From Paramicrobacterium sp051513965 (lineage in GTDB: Bacteria > Actinomycetota > Actinomycetes > Actinomycetales > Microbacteriaceae): a stretch of DNA of 64,000 bases. Where the stretch lies: positions 2,480,001 through 2,544,000 of the forward strand of contig NZ_CP195847.1 of NCBI RefSeq assembly GCF_051513965.1. Direction: 5' to 3'. The notes beneath the pieces are model-generated. The model was given only the letters and a program-made list of their open reading frames with translations. It searched no databases and had not been told where the DNA came from. Numbering within the stretch: position 1 is the first letter of the stretch; each line of letters starts with the position of its first letter. Of the stretch, positions 40,575 through 48,756 are shown piece after piece. Position numbers and translations under genes: made by a program.

Positions 40575-41530
40575 GCGGAGAGCGCCTCGCTCACTGCCTC
40601 GATGTTGTCGTTCATCCAGTCGAGATAGCCGGTGTCATCGGGAAGGGTCTCGGAGAAGGAGACGACGGGAACGTCGGCGGCTTCCGCGGCCTCCTTCACC
40701 TCGTCTGTCACTCGGCCGCTGGTCTGCTCGTTGTACGCGAGCAACGCGATGTCGCCGGAGTCCACGAGCTTGATCACGTCGTTCAGCACGGTTGGCGATA
40801 CGTCGTTGCCCTCTTCGACGGCCTCGGAGAACTCCTCCGGCGTCTCGTTCTGAAGCCCCGCGCCTTCAAGCAGGTAGAGCGGCACGGGCTCGGTGATGAG
40901 CACGCTCTCGCCTCCGTGCGCCTCCTCGATCGCGAGAAGCGACTCCTGGAGCCCGCTGATGCGATCGGCGAACGCGTCGTAGTTGCTCTGGAACGTCTCA
41001 GCACCCGTGCCGTCGAGCTCGGTCAGCTCCTCGACGATGTGCTTCGCGAGGCGATCCATCGCGTCGATGCTGTACCAGACGTGCTCGTTGAAGCCCTCGA
41101 TATGGTCGTGGCCCTCGTGGTCGTCGCTCTCGTGCGCGTGCTCATCGTGACCGTGGTCCTCCCCGGCATCCTCTGGCATGAGCCCCGAGATCTCGGATGC
41201 ATTCAGGATGACCGGGTTAGCCTCGCCGATGAGGGAGTCCATGAACGAGTCGTAGCCTCCACCGTTCTCGATGACGACGTCGGCTTTCGTCACAGCGAGA
41301 CGATCGCTCGCACTGGCCTCGTAGGAGTGCGGATCTTGGACGCTCGAGTCGATGATCGCGGTCACCTCGACGCGGTCCCCCGCGATCGACTGCGCGATAT
41401 CGGCGTAGACGTTCGTCGAGGCGACGAGTGTGAGGCCCTCGGCATCCCCCGAGTCTGCAGACGCCGAGCAGCCGCTCAGGGCGAGCGCGACGGTGGATGC
41501 GGCAATGAGTGTGGGGACTGTTCGTTTCAC
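40571..41530 (-). CDS. znuA: zinc ABC transporter substrate-binding lipoprotein
   Basis: 319 residues. Lipobox LSGC (Cys21). Cluster A-I signatures include STNVYADIAQSIAGDRVEV, DPHSYEASASDRLAVTKADVVIENGGGYDSFM (in parts) and HVWYSIDAMDRLA, with an acidic His-rich loop (DHGHDEHAHESDDHEGHDH) that marks zinc rather than manganese binding. It captures Zn outside the membrane for ZnuBC. The GTG start is 7 bases behind a -10 element, so the message is probably leaderless and directly under Zur control. Confidence 0.92.
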   Translation of the reverse strand: MKRTVPTLIAASTVALALSGCSASADSGDAEGLTLVASTNVYADIAQSIAGDRVEVTAIIDSSVQDPHSYEASASDRLAVTKADVVIENGGGYDSFMDSLIGEANPVILNASEISGLMPEDAGEDHGHDEHAHESDDHEGHDHIEGFNEHVWYSIDAMDRLAKHIVEELTELDGTGAETFQSNYDAFADRISGLQESLLAIEEAHGGESVLITEPVPLYLLEGAGLQNETPEEFSEAVEEGNDVSPTVLNDVIKLVDSGDIALLAYNEQTSGRVTDEVKEAAEAADVPVVSFSETLPDDTGYLDWMNDNIEAVSEALSA

Positions 41531-41550
41531 GAGAGCTATCTAATCACTAA

Positions 41551-41565
41551 TGATAATGATTTTCA
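41551..41565 (-). promoter_or_regulatory. Zur box within the znuA promoter
   Basis: The minus-strand sequence TGAAAATCATTATCA is a near-perfect 15-base palindrome (7+1+7 with one mismatch) matching actinobacterial Zur boxes. It overlaps the -35 TTGAAA (41562-41567), which is 17 bases from TTAGAT (-10); the znuA GTG follows 7 bases later. Zn-loaded Zur should block the promoter. Confidence 0.8.
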
Positions 41566-41598
41566 AAATCGAAAGGATGCCGCGCAGACGCAGAACGA

Positions 41599-41624
41599 CG
41601 GGTGCGCACCGAAGCGCGCACCCG
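41599..41624 (-). terminator. terminator of the betaine transporter operon
   Basis: CGGGTGCGC pairs with GCGCACCCG around an 8-base loop, and ACG/CGT extends the stem past a mismatch. It lies 21 bases beyond the proX stop on the minus strand, in the gap before znuA. Confidence 0.6.
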
Positions 41625-41644
41625 CCGTTCGCGGAGCTGACTGC

Positions 41645-42538
41645 CTACTTGGTGAGGCCGTCGACGTAGTCCTGGTTCTCAGCGATCCAGTCCTCCACCA
41701 CGGGGGTGAAGTCCTTGATCTCCTCGTCAGTGTTGTACATGACGTTCTCAAGCGAGAAGAGAAGGTCGGAGTCCATCGTGAAGTTGCTCAGCCATTCGTT
41801 GACCTCGGGGAAGTCCTCCTCGAAGCTGGTGCTGGTGAACGTGTGGATGGCCTCAGCCTCGCCGAGTGCCTTCTTCGGGTCCTCGAGGTCCTTGATGTCG
41901 AAGGCATCGTAGGCCCAGTGCGGACGCCACAGCGTCACGACGATGTCCTCGTCGTTGTCGAGGGCCTTCTTCAGCTCGGAGAGCATGGCCGGAGTGGACG
42001 ACGTGATGAAGTCCATGTCTTCGAGGCCGTACTCCGGAATGACGGCGTCCTGCGTGGTCTTCGTCAGACCAGCACCGGACTCGATTCCGATGATCTTGTT
42101 GCCGAAGACGTCAGCGTTGTCCGCGAGCTCTTCGAGCGAGTCGATCGGAGCGTCGGCGTTCACCGCGAACGTGAGCTTCGCGTCCTCGTTCCACGAACCG
42201 AGGTCGACGATGTCGTCGCCGAACTTCTCGAAGTAGTCCTTATGCGTGAGCGGCAGCCATCCGTCGAGCGCGAAGTCGTACGTGCCGTCAGCCACACCCG
42301 CGAACACGGGGCCCGCGTCGGCGTACTCGAGCTCGACGTTGTATCCCTTGTCCTCAAGGATCGACTTCCACAGGTACGAGGCGGCCTCGCCCTCGGGCCA
42401 GCCGTTGAACACACCGATGGTGATGTCGCCCTTGTCGCCGCCCTCTGCGGACGAGGAGCCGGTGTCGCCGGAGCATCCGCTGACGCCCAGCACCGCGGCG
42501 ACGGACAGGGCAGCCGCTGCGAGAATACGCTTCTTCAT
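41645..42538 (-). CDS. proX: glycine betaine/proline ABC transporter substrate-binding lipoprotein
   Basis: 297 residues. Lipobox VSGC. The OpuAC domain reads ITIGVFNGWPEGEAASYLWKSILEDKGY, ALDGWLPLTHKDYFEKF, GIESGAGLTKTTQD and VTLWRPHWAYDAFD, with the conserved tryptophans of the betaine-binding aromatic box. The start at 42538 (AAGGAAAGGAAGAT upstream) gives a normal signal peptide. It is the last gene of the proV-proW-proX operon; it imports osmoprotectant. Confidence 0.9.
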   Translation of the reverse strand: MKKRILAAAALSVAAVLGVSGCSGDTGSSSAEGGDKGDITIGVFNGWPEGEAASYLWKSILEDKGYNVELEYADAGPVFAGVADGTYDFALDGWLPLTHKDYFEKFGDDIVDLGSWNEDAKLTFAVNADAPIDSLEELADNADVFGNKIIGIESGAGLTKTTQDAVIPEYGLEDMDFITSSTPAMLSELKKALDNDEDIVVTLWRPHWAYDAFDIKDLEDPKKALGEAEAIHTFTSTSFEEDFPEVNEWLSNFTMDSDLLFSLENVMYNTDEEIKDFTPVVEDWIAENQDYVDGLTK

Positions 42539-42603
42539 ATCTTTCCTTTCCACGCCCGGGAAGCCCCCGAGCGTCACACTCTTCGGGTTGAAGATTGAGA
42601 TTG

Positions 42604-43545
42604 TCAGCCGGAGATCCCTGCGGCGGGAGCACGCTTCGGCCCCGCCTCTGCGGTCCCCTCAGCCTCGTCTGCGGCTTCCTGAGCGGAAGCATCCGGCTTC
42701 TGCCCCTTGACTCGCCGCTTCTTCGTGCCGCCACCGAGCGACGCCGTAAGTCGGTCGAGGATGATCGCGAGGATCACAACCGAGAGACCGGATTCGAAAC
42801 CAAGGCCGAGGTCGATGGACTGCAGCGACTGCACGATGTCTTTTCCGAGACCCGGTGCGCCGACCATGGCCGCGATGACGACCATCGAGAGCGAGAGCAT
42901 GATGACCTGGTTGACACCGGCCATGATGCTCGGGCGTGCGAGCGGCAGCTGGATCTGGAACAGGATGCGGCTCGAGGATGCGCCGAAAGCCTGACCGGCC
43001 TCGACCACCTCTGAGTCCACGCCGCGGATTCCGAGCTCGGTGAGACGCACCCCTGGGGCAATCGCGAAGATGATCGTCGCGACGATGCCGGGGACGACTC
43101 CGACGCTGAACAGGATGATCGCGGGAATGAGGTAGACGAAGGCGGGCATCGTCTGCAGGAAGTCGAGAATCGGTCGGATGACCGAGGATGCCGCGCTCGA
43201 GCGCGCCGCCCAGATTCCGACCGGAATCGCGATGATCACCGCGATGACAGCCGCGACCAGGGTGAGTGCGAGCGTATGCATCGCGTTCTCCCACTGATCG
43301 ACGGAGAGCACGACCACAAGTCCGATCGCTGTGCCGAGCGCGAAGACCCAGCCGCGAGCGAAGAAGCCGAGCACGACCAGAACGATGATGATCACCCAGA
43401 ACGGCGGGGTCGAGAACAGCCAGTCGACACCGTCATAGAAGCCGCCGAAGATCGTGGCGATCACGTCGAAGAAAGCGCTGAGGCTCTTGGTGATGAAGTC
43501 ACTGAAGTCTTCGATCCAGGCCCCGAGAGGAAGTCGGAAGTCCAT
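42604..43545 (-). CDS. proW: glycine betaine/proline ABC transporter permease
   Basis: 313 residues. After an N-terminal region with two helices (PFWVIIIVLVVLGFFARGWVF) comes the BPD permease domain: AAVIAVIIAIPVGIWAARSS, LDFLQTMPAFVYLIPAI, and the EAA loop EVVEAGQAFGASSSRILFQIQLPLARPSIMAGVNQ in parts. The C-terminal tail is charged. Its ATG overlaps the proV stop by one base (TGATG). Confidence 0.9.
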   Translation of the reverse strand: MDFRLPLGAWIEDFSDFITKSLSAFFDVIATIFGGFYDGVDWLFSTPPFWVIIIVLVVLGFFARGWVFALGTAIGLVVVLSVDQWENAMHTLALTLVAAVIAVIIAIPVGIWAARSSAASSVIRPILDFLQTMPAFVYLIPAIILFSVGVVPGIVATIIFAIAPGVRLTELGIRGVDSEVVEAGQAFGASSSRILFQIQLPLARPSIMAGVNQVIMLSLSMVVIAAMVGAPGLGKDIVQSLQSIDLGLGFESGLSVVILAIILDRLTASLGGGTKKRRVKGQKPDASAQEAADEAEGTAEAGPKRAPAAGISG

Positions 43546-44867
43546 CAGGCGTCCCTCCCTTCGCTCGTGGCTGCCGCGTGGTCGGCGACCGCCTCATCTC
43601 CCGCGGCTTCGCGCAGGGTCTCGGTCATGACCTCGACGGGGATGGTCGAGGCCGGCTCCACGACGGGGATCTCCGTCGTGTTCGAGGGCACGTTAGCCAG
43701 CGACGCCAGCAGGGTGACGCGCGGAACAACACCGAGGAGGCGCTCCTCGTCGTCGACGACAGCGACCGGAAGCGGCGACTCCGCTGAGATCTCGAAGAGA
43801 TCGGTGAGATGCTGCTCGGGGGTCACGGTGGGGGTGTCGTGGCGGAGGATCGACATGACGTCCTTCTCGCCGCTCTTCACCGCGCGCAGAACGTCGCGGT
43901 CGCGAACCACTCCGAGGAGCTTGCGACCATTGCCGACCACGAACGCCGCCGAGGTCTGCAGGTCGCGCATCGTGCGCAGCGCACCGCGGGGCCCCGCCGT
44001 GGCGGTGATGACCGAGCGCGGCGCCTCCATGACGCTGGAAGCCGTGAGCACGCGGGCGCGGTCGACGTCCTGGACGAACTGCGCGACGTAGTCATTCGCG
44101 GGGTCGGTGAGGATGTCGTCGGGCGTGCCGATCTGCACGATGCGACCGTCGCGCATGACAGCGATTCGGTCTCCGAGGAACATCGCCTCGTTCAGGTCGT
44201 GCGTGATGAAGATGATGGTCTTGCCGAGTTCCTGCTGCAGCTCGACGAGCTGCTCCTGCATCTCACGACGGATCAGCGGGTCGAGGGCGGAGAACGCCTC
44301 GTCCATGAGCAGGATGTCGGTGTCGGCGGCCAGTGCGCGGGCGAGGCCGACGCGCTGCTGCATACCACCGGAGAGCTGGCTCGGCAGCTTCTGCTCCCAG
44401 CCCTTCAGTCCGACACGCTCGATCCACTCAAGCGCCTTGGCCTGACGCTCGGCCTTCGGCATGCCCTGGATCTCGAGCCCGTACGCGGTGTTGTCGAGCA
44501 CGGTGCGGTGCGGCAGCAGCGCGAAGTGTTGGAACACCATCGAGATGCGCTTGCGGCGCACATCGCGAAGCTCTTTGTCGGAGATTCCGCTGATCGGAGT
44601 TCCACCGATCGTCACGGAACCGGCGCTCGGCTCCCACAGCCCGTTGAGCATGCGGATGAGCGTCGACTTTCCTGAGCCGCTGAGGCCCATGACGACGAAG
44701 ATCTCTCCCGGCTTGACGTCGAAGCTGGCGTCGATGACGGCAGCGGTTCCGAGCGAAGCCACGGAGTCTCGGGTTTGACCGGCTTCGAGACGCTTGATGA
44801 CCTCTTTAGGTCGGCGTCCGAAGACCTTGTAAAGATTCTGCGCACTCAGCGCGACGGTATCTGACAC
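43545..44867 (-). CDS. proV: glycine betaine/proline ABC transporter ATP-binding protein with CBS domains
   Basis: 440 residues. ProV/OpuAA features: NLYKVFGRRP, Walker A GLSGSGKSTLIRMLNG, LWEPSAGSVTIGG, signature LSGGMQQRVGLARALA, Walker B ILLMDEAFSALDP and THDLNEAMFLGDRI. Two CBS motifs follow (about 290-400), which in this family sense ionic strength. The GTG at 44867 is preceded by TGGAG; an open frame reaching 45143 lacks a start signal. An osmotic-stress role follows from the family. Confidence 0.9.
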   Translation of the reverse strand: MSDTVALSAQNLYKVFGRRPKEVIKRLEAGQTRDSVASLGTAAVIDASFDVKPGEIFVVMGLSGSGKSTLIRMLNGLWEPSAGSVTIGGTPISGISDKELRDVRRKRISMVFQHFALLPHRTVLDNTAYGLEIQGMPKAERQAKALEWIERVGLKGWEQKLPSQLSGGMQQRVGLARALAADTDILLMDEAFSALDPLIRREMQEQLVELQQELGKTIIFITHDLNEAMFLGDRIAVMRDGRIVQIGTPDDILTDPANDYVAQFVQDVDRARVLTASSVMEAPRSVITATAGPRGALRTMRDLQTSAAFVVGNGRKLLGVVRDRDVLRAVKSGEKDVMSILRHDTPTVTPEQHLTDLFEISAESPLPVAVVDDEERLLGVVPRVTLLASLANVPSNTTEIPVVEPASTIPVEVMTETLREAAGDEAVADHAAATSEGRDA

Positions 44868-45273
44868 GTATTCTCCACGCGCGCGACAGCGAGGTAAGGG
44901 TGTACTCCTGTCGCGGTTTCCATGCTTACGGCCTGGGCGAGGGCACGGGCAGGCCACCCGCTTCAAGCGGTGACGGCGAAGAACGCGCACCATCACGGCG
45001 AAATCGGGAACTGCCAGGGCGTGGGTCGCGTAACCCGCGCCGATGCTCTCGTCCATACGTCCGCCGCCGCCGACAACTGCCGGAGACCGCGAACGCGGAC
45101 TGATCGGACGGCCCGAAGGCCATCCACCACCATAACTATCCACGTGGCGAAATGCGACCTGAGACCCTGTCGATAGGACGGTAACCGCTTCCCAGGAGAC
45201 TCATAAAAAGCCAGACCAGAAGCACTTTTATGGAGTTACTTCATTGTTATGTGGATTGTCGACAGTGTGACGC
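44868..45273. other. 406-base intergenic region upstream of proV
   Basis: No gene or RNA is supported here; the open frames are short or shadows of the proV extension. The region holds the presumed proV promoter, which I cannot place, and near the bkdC end an AT-rich inverted repeat (45199-45236). Confidence 0.5.
45199..45236. repeat. AT-rich inverted repeat between bkdC and proV
   Basis: ACTCATAAAA and TTTTATGGAGT are complementary apart from a one-base bulge and flank a 17-base spacer. It could terminate the bkd operon, which ends 38 bases away, or be an operator for the betaine operon. AT content is high for this DNA. Confidence 0.45.
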
Positions 45274-46578
45274 TCAGTCAAGCAGAAGCGCGGGCTCCTC
45301 CATGATGGATGCCACGTCGGCGACGAACCTCGAGACCACGTCCCCATCGACGACGCGGTGGTCGAACGATCCTCCAATGGTCGTCACGTACCGCGGACGC
45401 ACCTCGCCGTCGACGACCCACGGCTTCTGCTTGATGGTGCCGAGCGCGACGATGCCGACCTCGCCGGGGTTGAGGATCGGAGTTCCGGTGTCCATACCGA
45501 AGACCCCGATGTTGGTCACGGTGATCGTGCCGTTCTGCATCTCCGCCGGCTGCGTCTTGCCGTCGCGCGCAGTGAGCGTCAGCTGTTCGAGAGACTGTGC
45601 GAGCTGCAGAAGCGTCATCGACTGAGCTTCCTTGATGTTCGGCACGATGAGCCCGCGCGGCGTCGCCGCGGCGACGCCCAGGTTGACGTAATGGTGGATG
45701 ATGATCTCCTCATCCGTCCACGTCGCATTCACGCTCGGGTTGCGCCGCACCGCCCAGACGATGGCGCGCGCCATGATGAGCAATGGCGAGACCTTCACTC
45801 CAGCGAAGTCGGGCGACGACTTGAGCCGCTTCACGAATTCCATCGTGCGCGTGGCGTCCACATCGACGAAGACGCTCACGTGCGGCGCAGAGAACTTCGA
45901 CGAGACCATGGCCTGCGCGATCTGCTTGCGGACGCCCTTGACGGGAATGCGCTCCTCGCGGTCCTCTCCCCAGTCGGGAGTCTCGATGTTGCGGAACACG
46001 CTCGCCTGGCTGGCGTGGCGCACGACGTCGTCGCGCGTAATCTCTCCCGCGAGCCCCGTGCCCTCGACGGTGCTGAGGTCGACATCGAGGTCCTTCGCGA
46101 GCTTGCGGATCGGCGGTTTCGCGATGACCGGGCCCGCGGACGCGGCCGGGACGGATGCCGGGGGCTTCGGCGCTGTGCGCGGCTTGCCTTTCTTGCGGCG
46201 ACGACTTGCCGCTCCGGCTCCGGTGCCGTAGCCGACCAGCACGGAGCCTTCTTCCTCCGGCTCAGGCTCAATGGTGGCCTGGGTGTCTTCCGTCACGGAA
46301 GCGGCGTCTTCGAGGGGCGCCGGCTTCACGGCATCCGTGTCACTCTCGACGGTCACGATGGGCGTGCCCACCTCGACGGTCGTGCCCTCATCGACGAGCA
46401 GTCTCCCGATCGTGCCTTCGAAGGGCGACGTGAGTTCGACGAGCGACTTGGCGGTCTCGATCTCGACGAGCACCTGATTCAGCTCGACGGTGTCGCCCGG
46501 CGCGATCTTCCACTGGACGATCTCGGCCTCGGTGAGGCCCTCGCCCACGTCGGGAAGGGGAAACTCTGACTCGCTCAT
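45274..46578 (-). CDS. bkdC: E2 dihydrolipoamide acyltransferase of branched-chain keto acid dehydrogenase
   Basis: 434 residues. A lipoyl domain (PLPDVGEGLTEAEIVQW, IETAKSLVEL with Lys44), an Ala/Pro/Lys linker, a peripheral-subunit-binding domain (PPIRKLAKDLDVDLSTVEGTG) and a catalytic domain ending FDHRVVDGDVVSRF, with His407 and Asp411 of HxxxDG. It transfers the acyl group from E1 to CoA. It is the third gene of bkdA-bkdB-bkdC; no E3 gene is in the window. Confidence 0.9.
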   Translation of the reverse strand: MSESEFPLPDVGEGLTEAEIVQWKIAPGDTVELNQVLVEIETAKSLVELTSPFEGTIGRLLVDEGTTVEVGTPIVTVESDTDAVKPAPLEDAASVTEDTQATIEPEPEEEGSVLVGYGTGAGAASRRRKKGKPRTAPKPPASVPAASAGPVIAKPPIRKLAKDLDVDLSTVEGTGLAGEITRDDVVRHASQASVFRNIETPDWGEDREERIPVKGVRKQIAQAMVSSKFSAPHVSVFVDVDATRTMEFVKRLKSSPDFAGVKVSPLLIMARAIVWAVRRNPSVNATWTDEEIIIHHYVNLGVAAATPRGLIVPNIKEAQSMTLLQLAQSLEQLTLTARDGKTQPAEMQNGTITVTNIGVFGMDTGTPILNPGEVGIVALGTIKQKPWVVDGEVRPRYVTTIGGSFDHRVVDGDVVSRFVADVASIMEEPALLLD

Positions 46579-46590
46579 GCGGACTCCTGG

Positions 46591-47616
46591 CTAGTAGACG
46601 AGAGACCGGTCGACGGCCTCGAGAATTCGGTCGGCGTCGGGAAGGAAGGACTTCTCGAGACGCGCGGGCGGGAAGGGGACGTCGAAGCCGGAGACCCGGA
46701 GCACCGGCGCCTCGAGCGAGTAGAACGCCCGCTCGGCGACGGTCGCGGCAATCTCGGAGCCGACGGAGACGAAGCCGGAGGCCTCCTGCGCGATGATGAG
46801 GCGTCCCGTCTTGCGGACGCTCTGCAGAATGGGCTCGTAGTCGACCGGCGAGATGGAGCGCAGATCCACGACCTCAAGACTGATGCCCTCGCTCGCGGCG
46901 AGTTCAGCGGCCTGCAGCGCCGTGGTGACCATGGCTCCGTGCGCGAGCACCGTGACGTCGCTTCCGGGCCGCACGAGTCGGCTCACGTGAAGCTCGGCTC
47001 CGTGTTCGGAGAAGTCGACTTCGCCCTTCTGCCAGTAGCGGCTCTTGGGCTCGAAGAACACGACGGGGTCGTCGGAGCGAACGGCCTCCTGGATCATCCA
47101 GTACGCATCGTTCGGGGTGGAGGGGCTGATGCAGCGCAGGCCGGGAGTGTGCGCGAAGTAGGTCTCCGGGCTCTCCTGGTGGTGCTCGACCGCGCCGATG
47201 TGCCCGCCGTACGGGATGCGGATGACGACCGGCATCGAGACGGCGCCCGAGTGCTTCTTCGTCATCTTCGCCAGCTGCGTCGTGATCTGGTTGAACGCGG
47301 GGAACACGAAGCCGTCGAACTGGATCTCACACACGGGGCGGAACCCGTTCATCGCGAGTCCGATCGCGGTTCCGACGATTCCGGATTCCGCGAGCGGGGT
47401 GTCGAGCACGCGGTTCTCGCCGAACTCGTCGAGCAGGCCCTCGGTCACGCGGAAGACGCCACCGAGCTTTCCGATGTCCTCCCCCAGGAGCAAGACGTTC
47501 TCGTCGTCTCCCATCGCGCGCTTGAGCCCCGCGTTGAGTGCCTTGACCATCGGCAGGGTCTTCACGTCGGATGCCGCGGGAGCCGTCGCCCGCTCTGCAG
47601 TCGTCGTATCGGTCAC
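46591..47616 (-). CDS. bkdB: E1 beta subunit of branched-chain keto acid dehydrogenase
   Basis: 341 residues, full length: VKALNAGLKRAMGDDENVLLLGEDIGKLGGVFRVTEGL in parts, TPLAESGIVGTAIGLAMNG, IQFDGFVFPAFNQI, RIPYGGHIGAVEHHQESPE and a C-terminal VLRVSGFDVPFPPARLEKSFLP. It pairs with E1 alpha to decarboxylate branched-chain keto acids with thiamine diphosphate. GTG start overlaps the bkdA stop (GTGA). Confidence 0.92.
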   Translation of the reverse strand: MTDTTTAERATAPAASDVKTLPMVKALNAGLKRAMGDDENVLLLGEDIGKLGGVFRVTEGLLDEFGENRVLDTPLAESGIVGTAIGLAMNGFRPVCEIQFDGFVFPAFNQITTQLAKMTKKHSGAVSMPVVIRIPYGGHIGAVEHHQESPETYFAHTPGLRCISPSTPNDAYWMIQEAVRSDDPVVFFEPKSRYWQKGEVDFSEHGAELHVSRLVRPGSDVTVLAHGAMVTTALQAAELAASEGISLEVVDLRSISPVDYEPILQSVRKTGRLIIAQEASGFVSVGSEIAATVAERAFYSLEAPVLRVSGFDVPFPPARLEKSFLPDADRILEAVDRSLVY

Positions 47617-48752
47617 TGTGCGTCACCGCCTTCCAGGCTGGCCTCGTACGTCTCGAACCACTCCGCTTGCTCATCCGTCAGAGGGTGGTCTTCGGAGTAG
47701 ACGAAGTCGAACATCGACTGAGGATCAGGATCGGGCAGCGTGAGGCAGCGGCGTCGCAGGTCAGATGCGAAGTCTTTCGCTTCCTCGTCGATCTCGGAGA
47801 AGAACGCGTCGCTCGCGCCCTGCGTGCGCAGCCACGAGCCGAACCGGGTGATCGGGTCGCGGCCGACCCACGAATTCAGCTCTTCGTCGGTGCGGTACTT
47901 CGTCGGGTCGTCGCTCGTCGTGTGTGCGCCGACACGGTAGGTCTCCGCCTCGATGAACTGCGGCCCCTGTCCACCGCGAGCGTTGTCGAGGTGGAGCGCC
48001 GAGACGGCATAGCTCGCGAGCACGTCGTTTCCGTCGACGTGGACGGTGTCGAGACCGAACCCTGCGGCGCGTTCGTGGAGCGGCGTGCGCGACTGGCGCG
48101 TGACCGGAACGGAGATCGCCCAGTGATTGTTCTGGAGGAAGAACACCTGCGGGGTCTGGTAGCTGGCCGCGAAGATCATCGCCTCGTTGACGTCGCCCTC
48201 GCTCGTCGACCCGTCGCCGAAGTAGACCATCACGGCTTTGTCCGTCTCGGGGTCGCCGGTGCCGGCCTCGCCGCGGAAGTTGATGCCCATTCCGAATCCG
48301 CTCGCGTGCAGCGCCTGGGTGCCGAGAACGAGCGTGTAGATGCGGAAGTTCCCGTTCTTCGGGTCCGTCGGGTCCCAGCCGCCGTTCGTGACGCCACGCA
48401 GAAGCGCGAGGATGCCGAGCGGGTCGACGCCCCGGATCATCGCGACCGCGTGCTCACGGTACGAGGGGAAGATCGTGTCCTGCGCGCGAGATGCATGTGC
48501 GGAACCTACTTGAGCGGCTTCCTGGCCGTGGCTCGGCACCCACAGCGCGAGCTGGCCCTGTCGCTGCAGGTTCGCTGACTCGAAGTCGAAGGCCCGGGTC
48601 ACGGCCATGTCGCGGTAGAAGCGACGATGATCGTCGTCTGTGAGGCGATCGAGCTGAGAGAGGTATTTCTCCGCGGCGGGCGACGGCTCGAATGCTCCTT
48701 CGGCCGTGAGGACCCGCACCGGGGTGTTCTGGTCGTTTGTCACTGACGCCAC
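47613..48752 (-). CDS. bkdA: E1 alpha subunit of branched-chain keto acid dehydrogenase
   Basis: 379 residues. The thiamine-diphosphate motif is GDGSTSEGDVNEAMIFAASY followed by FFLQNNHWAIS; MAVTRAFDFESANLQRQGQL and PSYREHAVAM are also typical. The GTG at 48752 lies 6 bases after TAGGTT, which suggests an internal leaderless promoter in addition to read-through from the aminotransferase gene 4 bases upstream. Products feed branched-chain fatty acid primers, important in Microbacteriaceae membranes. Confidence 0.9.
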   Translation of the reverse strand: MASVTNDQNTPVRVLTAEGAFEPSPAAEKYLSQLDRLTDDDHRRFYRDMAVTRAFDFESANLQRQGQLALWVPSHGQEAAQVGSAHASRAQDTIFPSYREHAVAMIRGVDPLGILALLRGVTNGGWDPTDPKNGNFRIYTLVLGTQALHASGFGMGINFRGEAGTGDPETDKAVMVYFGDGSTSEGDVNEAMIFAASYQTPQVFFLQNNHWAISVPVTRQSRTPLHERAAGFGLDTVHVDGNDVLASYAVSALHLDNARGGQGPQFIEAETYRVGAHTTSDDPTKYRTDEELNSWVGRDPITRFGSWLRTQGASDAFFSEIDEEAKDFASDLRRRCLTLPDPDPQSMFDFVYSEDHPLTDEQAEWFETYEASLEGGDAQ

Positions 48753-48756
48753 CGTT

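Noticed and set aside
40916..42598. 560-codon plus-strand open frame across znuA and proX
   Set aside because: Spans two real minus-strand genes and a promoter with a Zur box; Val/Asp/Arg-rich shadow sequence.
44868..45143. N-terminal extension of proV
   Set aside because: Arg/Pro-rich, no family similarity; GTG 44867 with a ribosome site matches ProV proteins.
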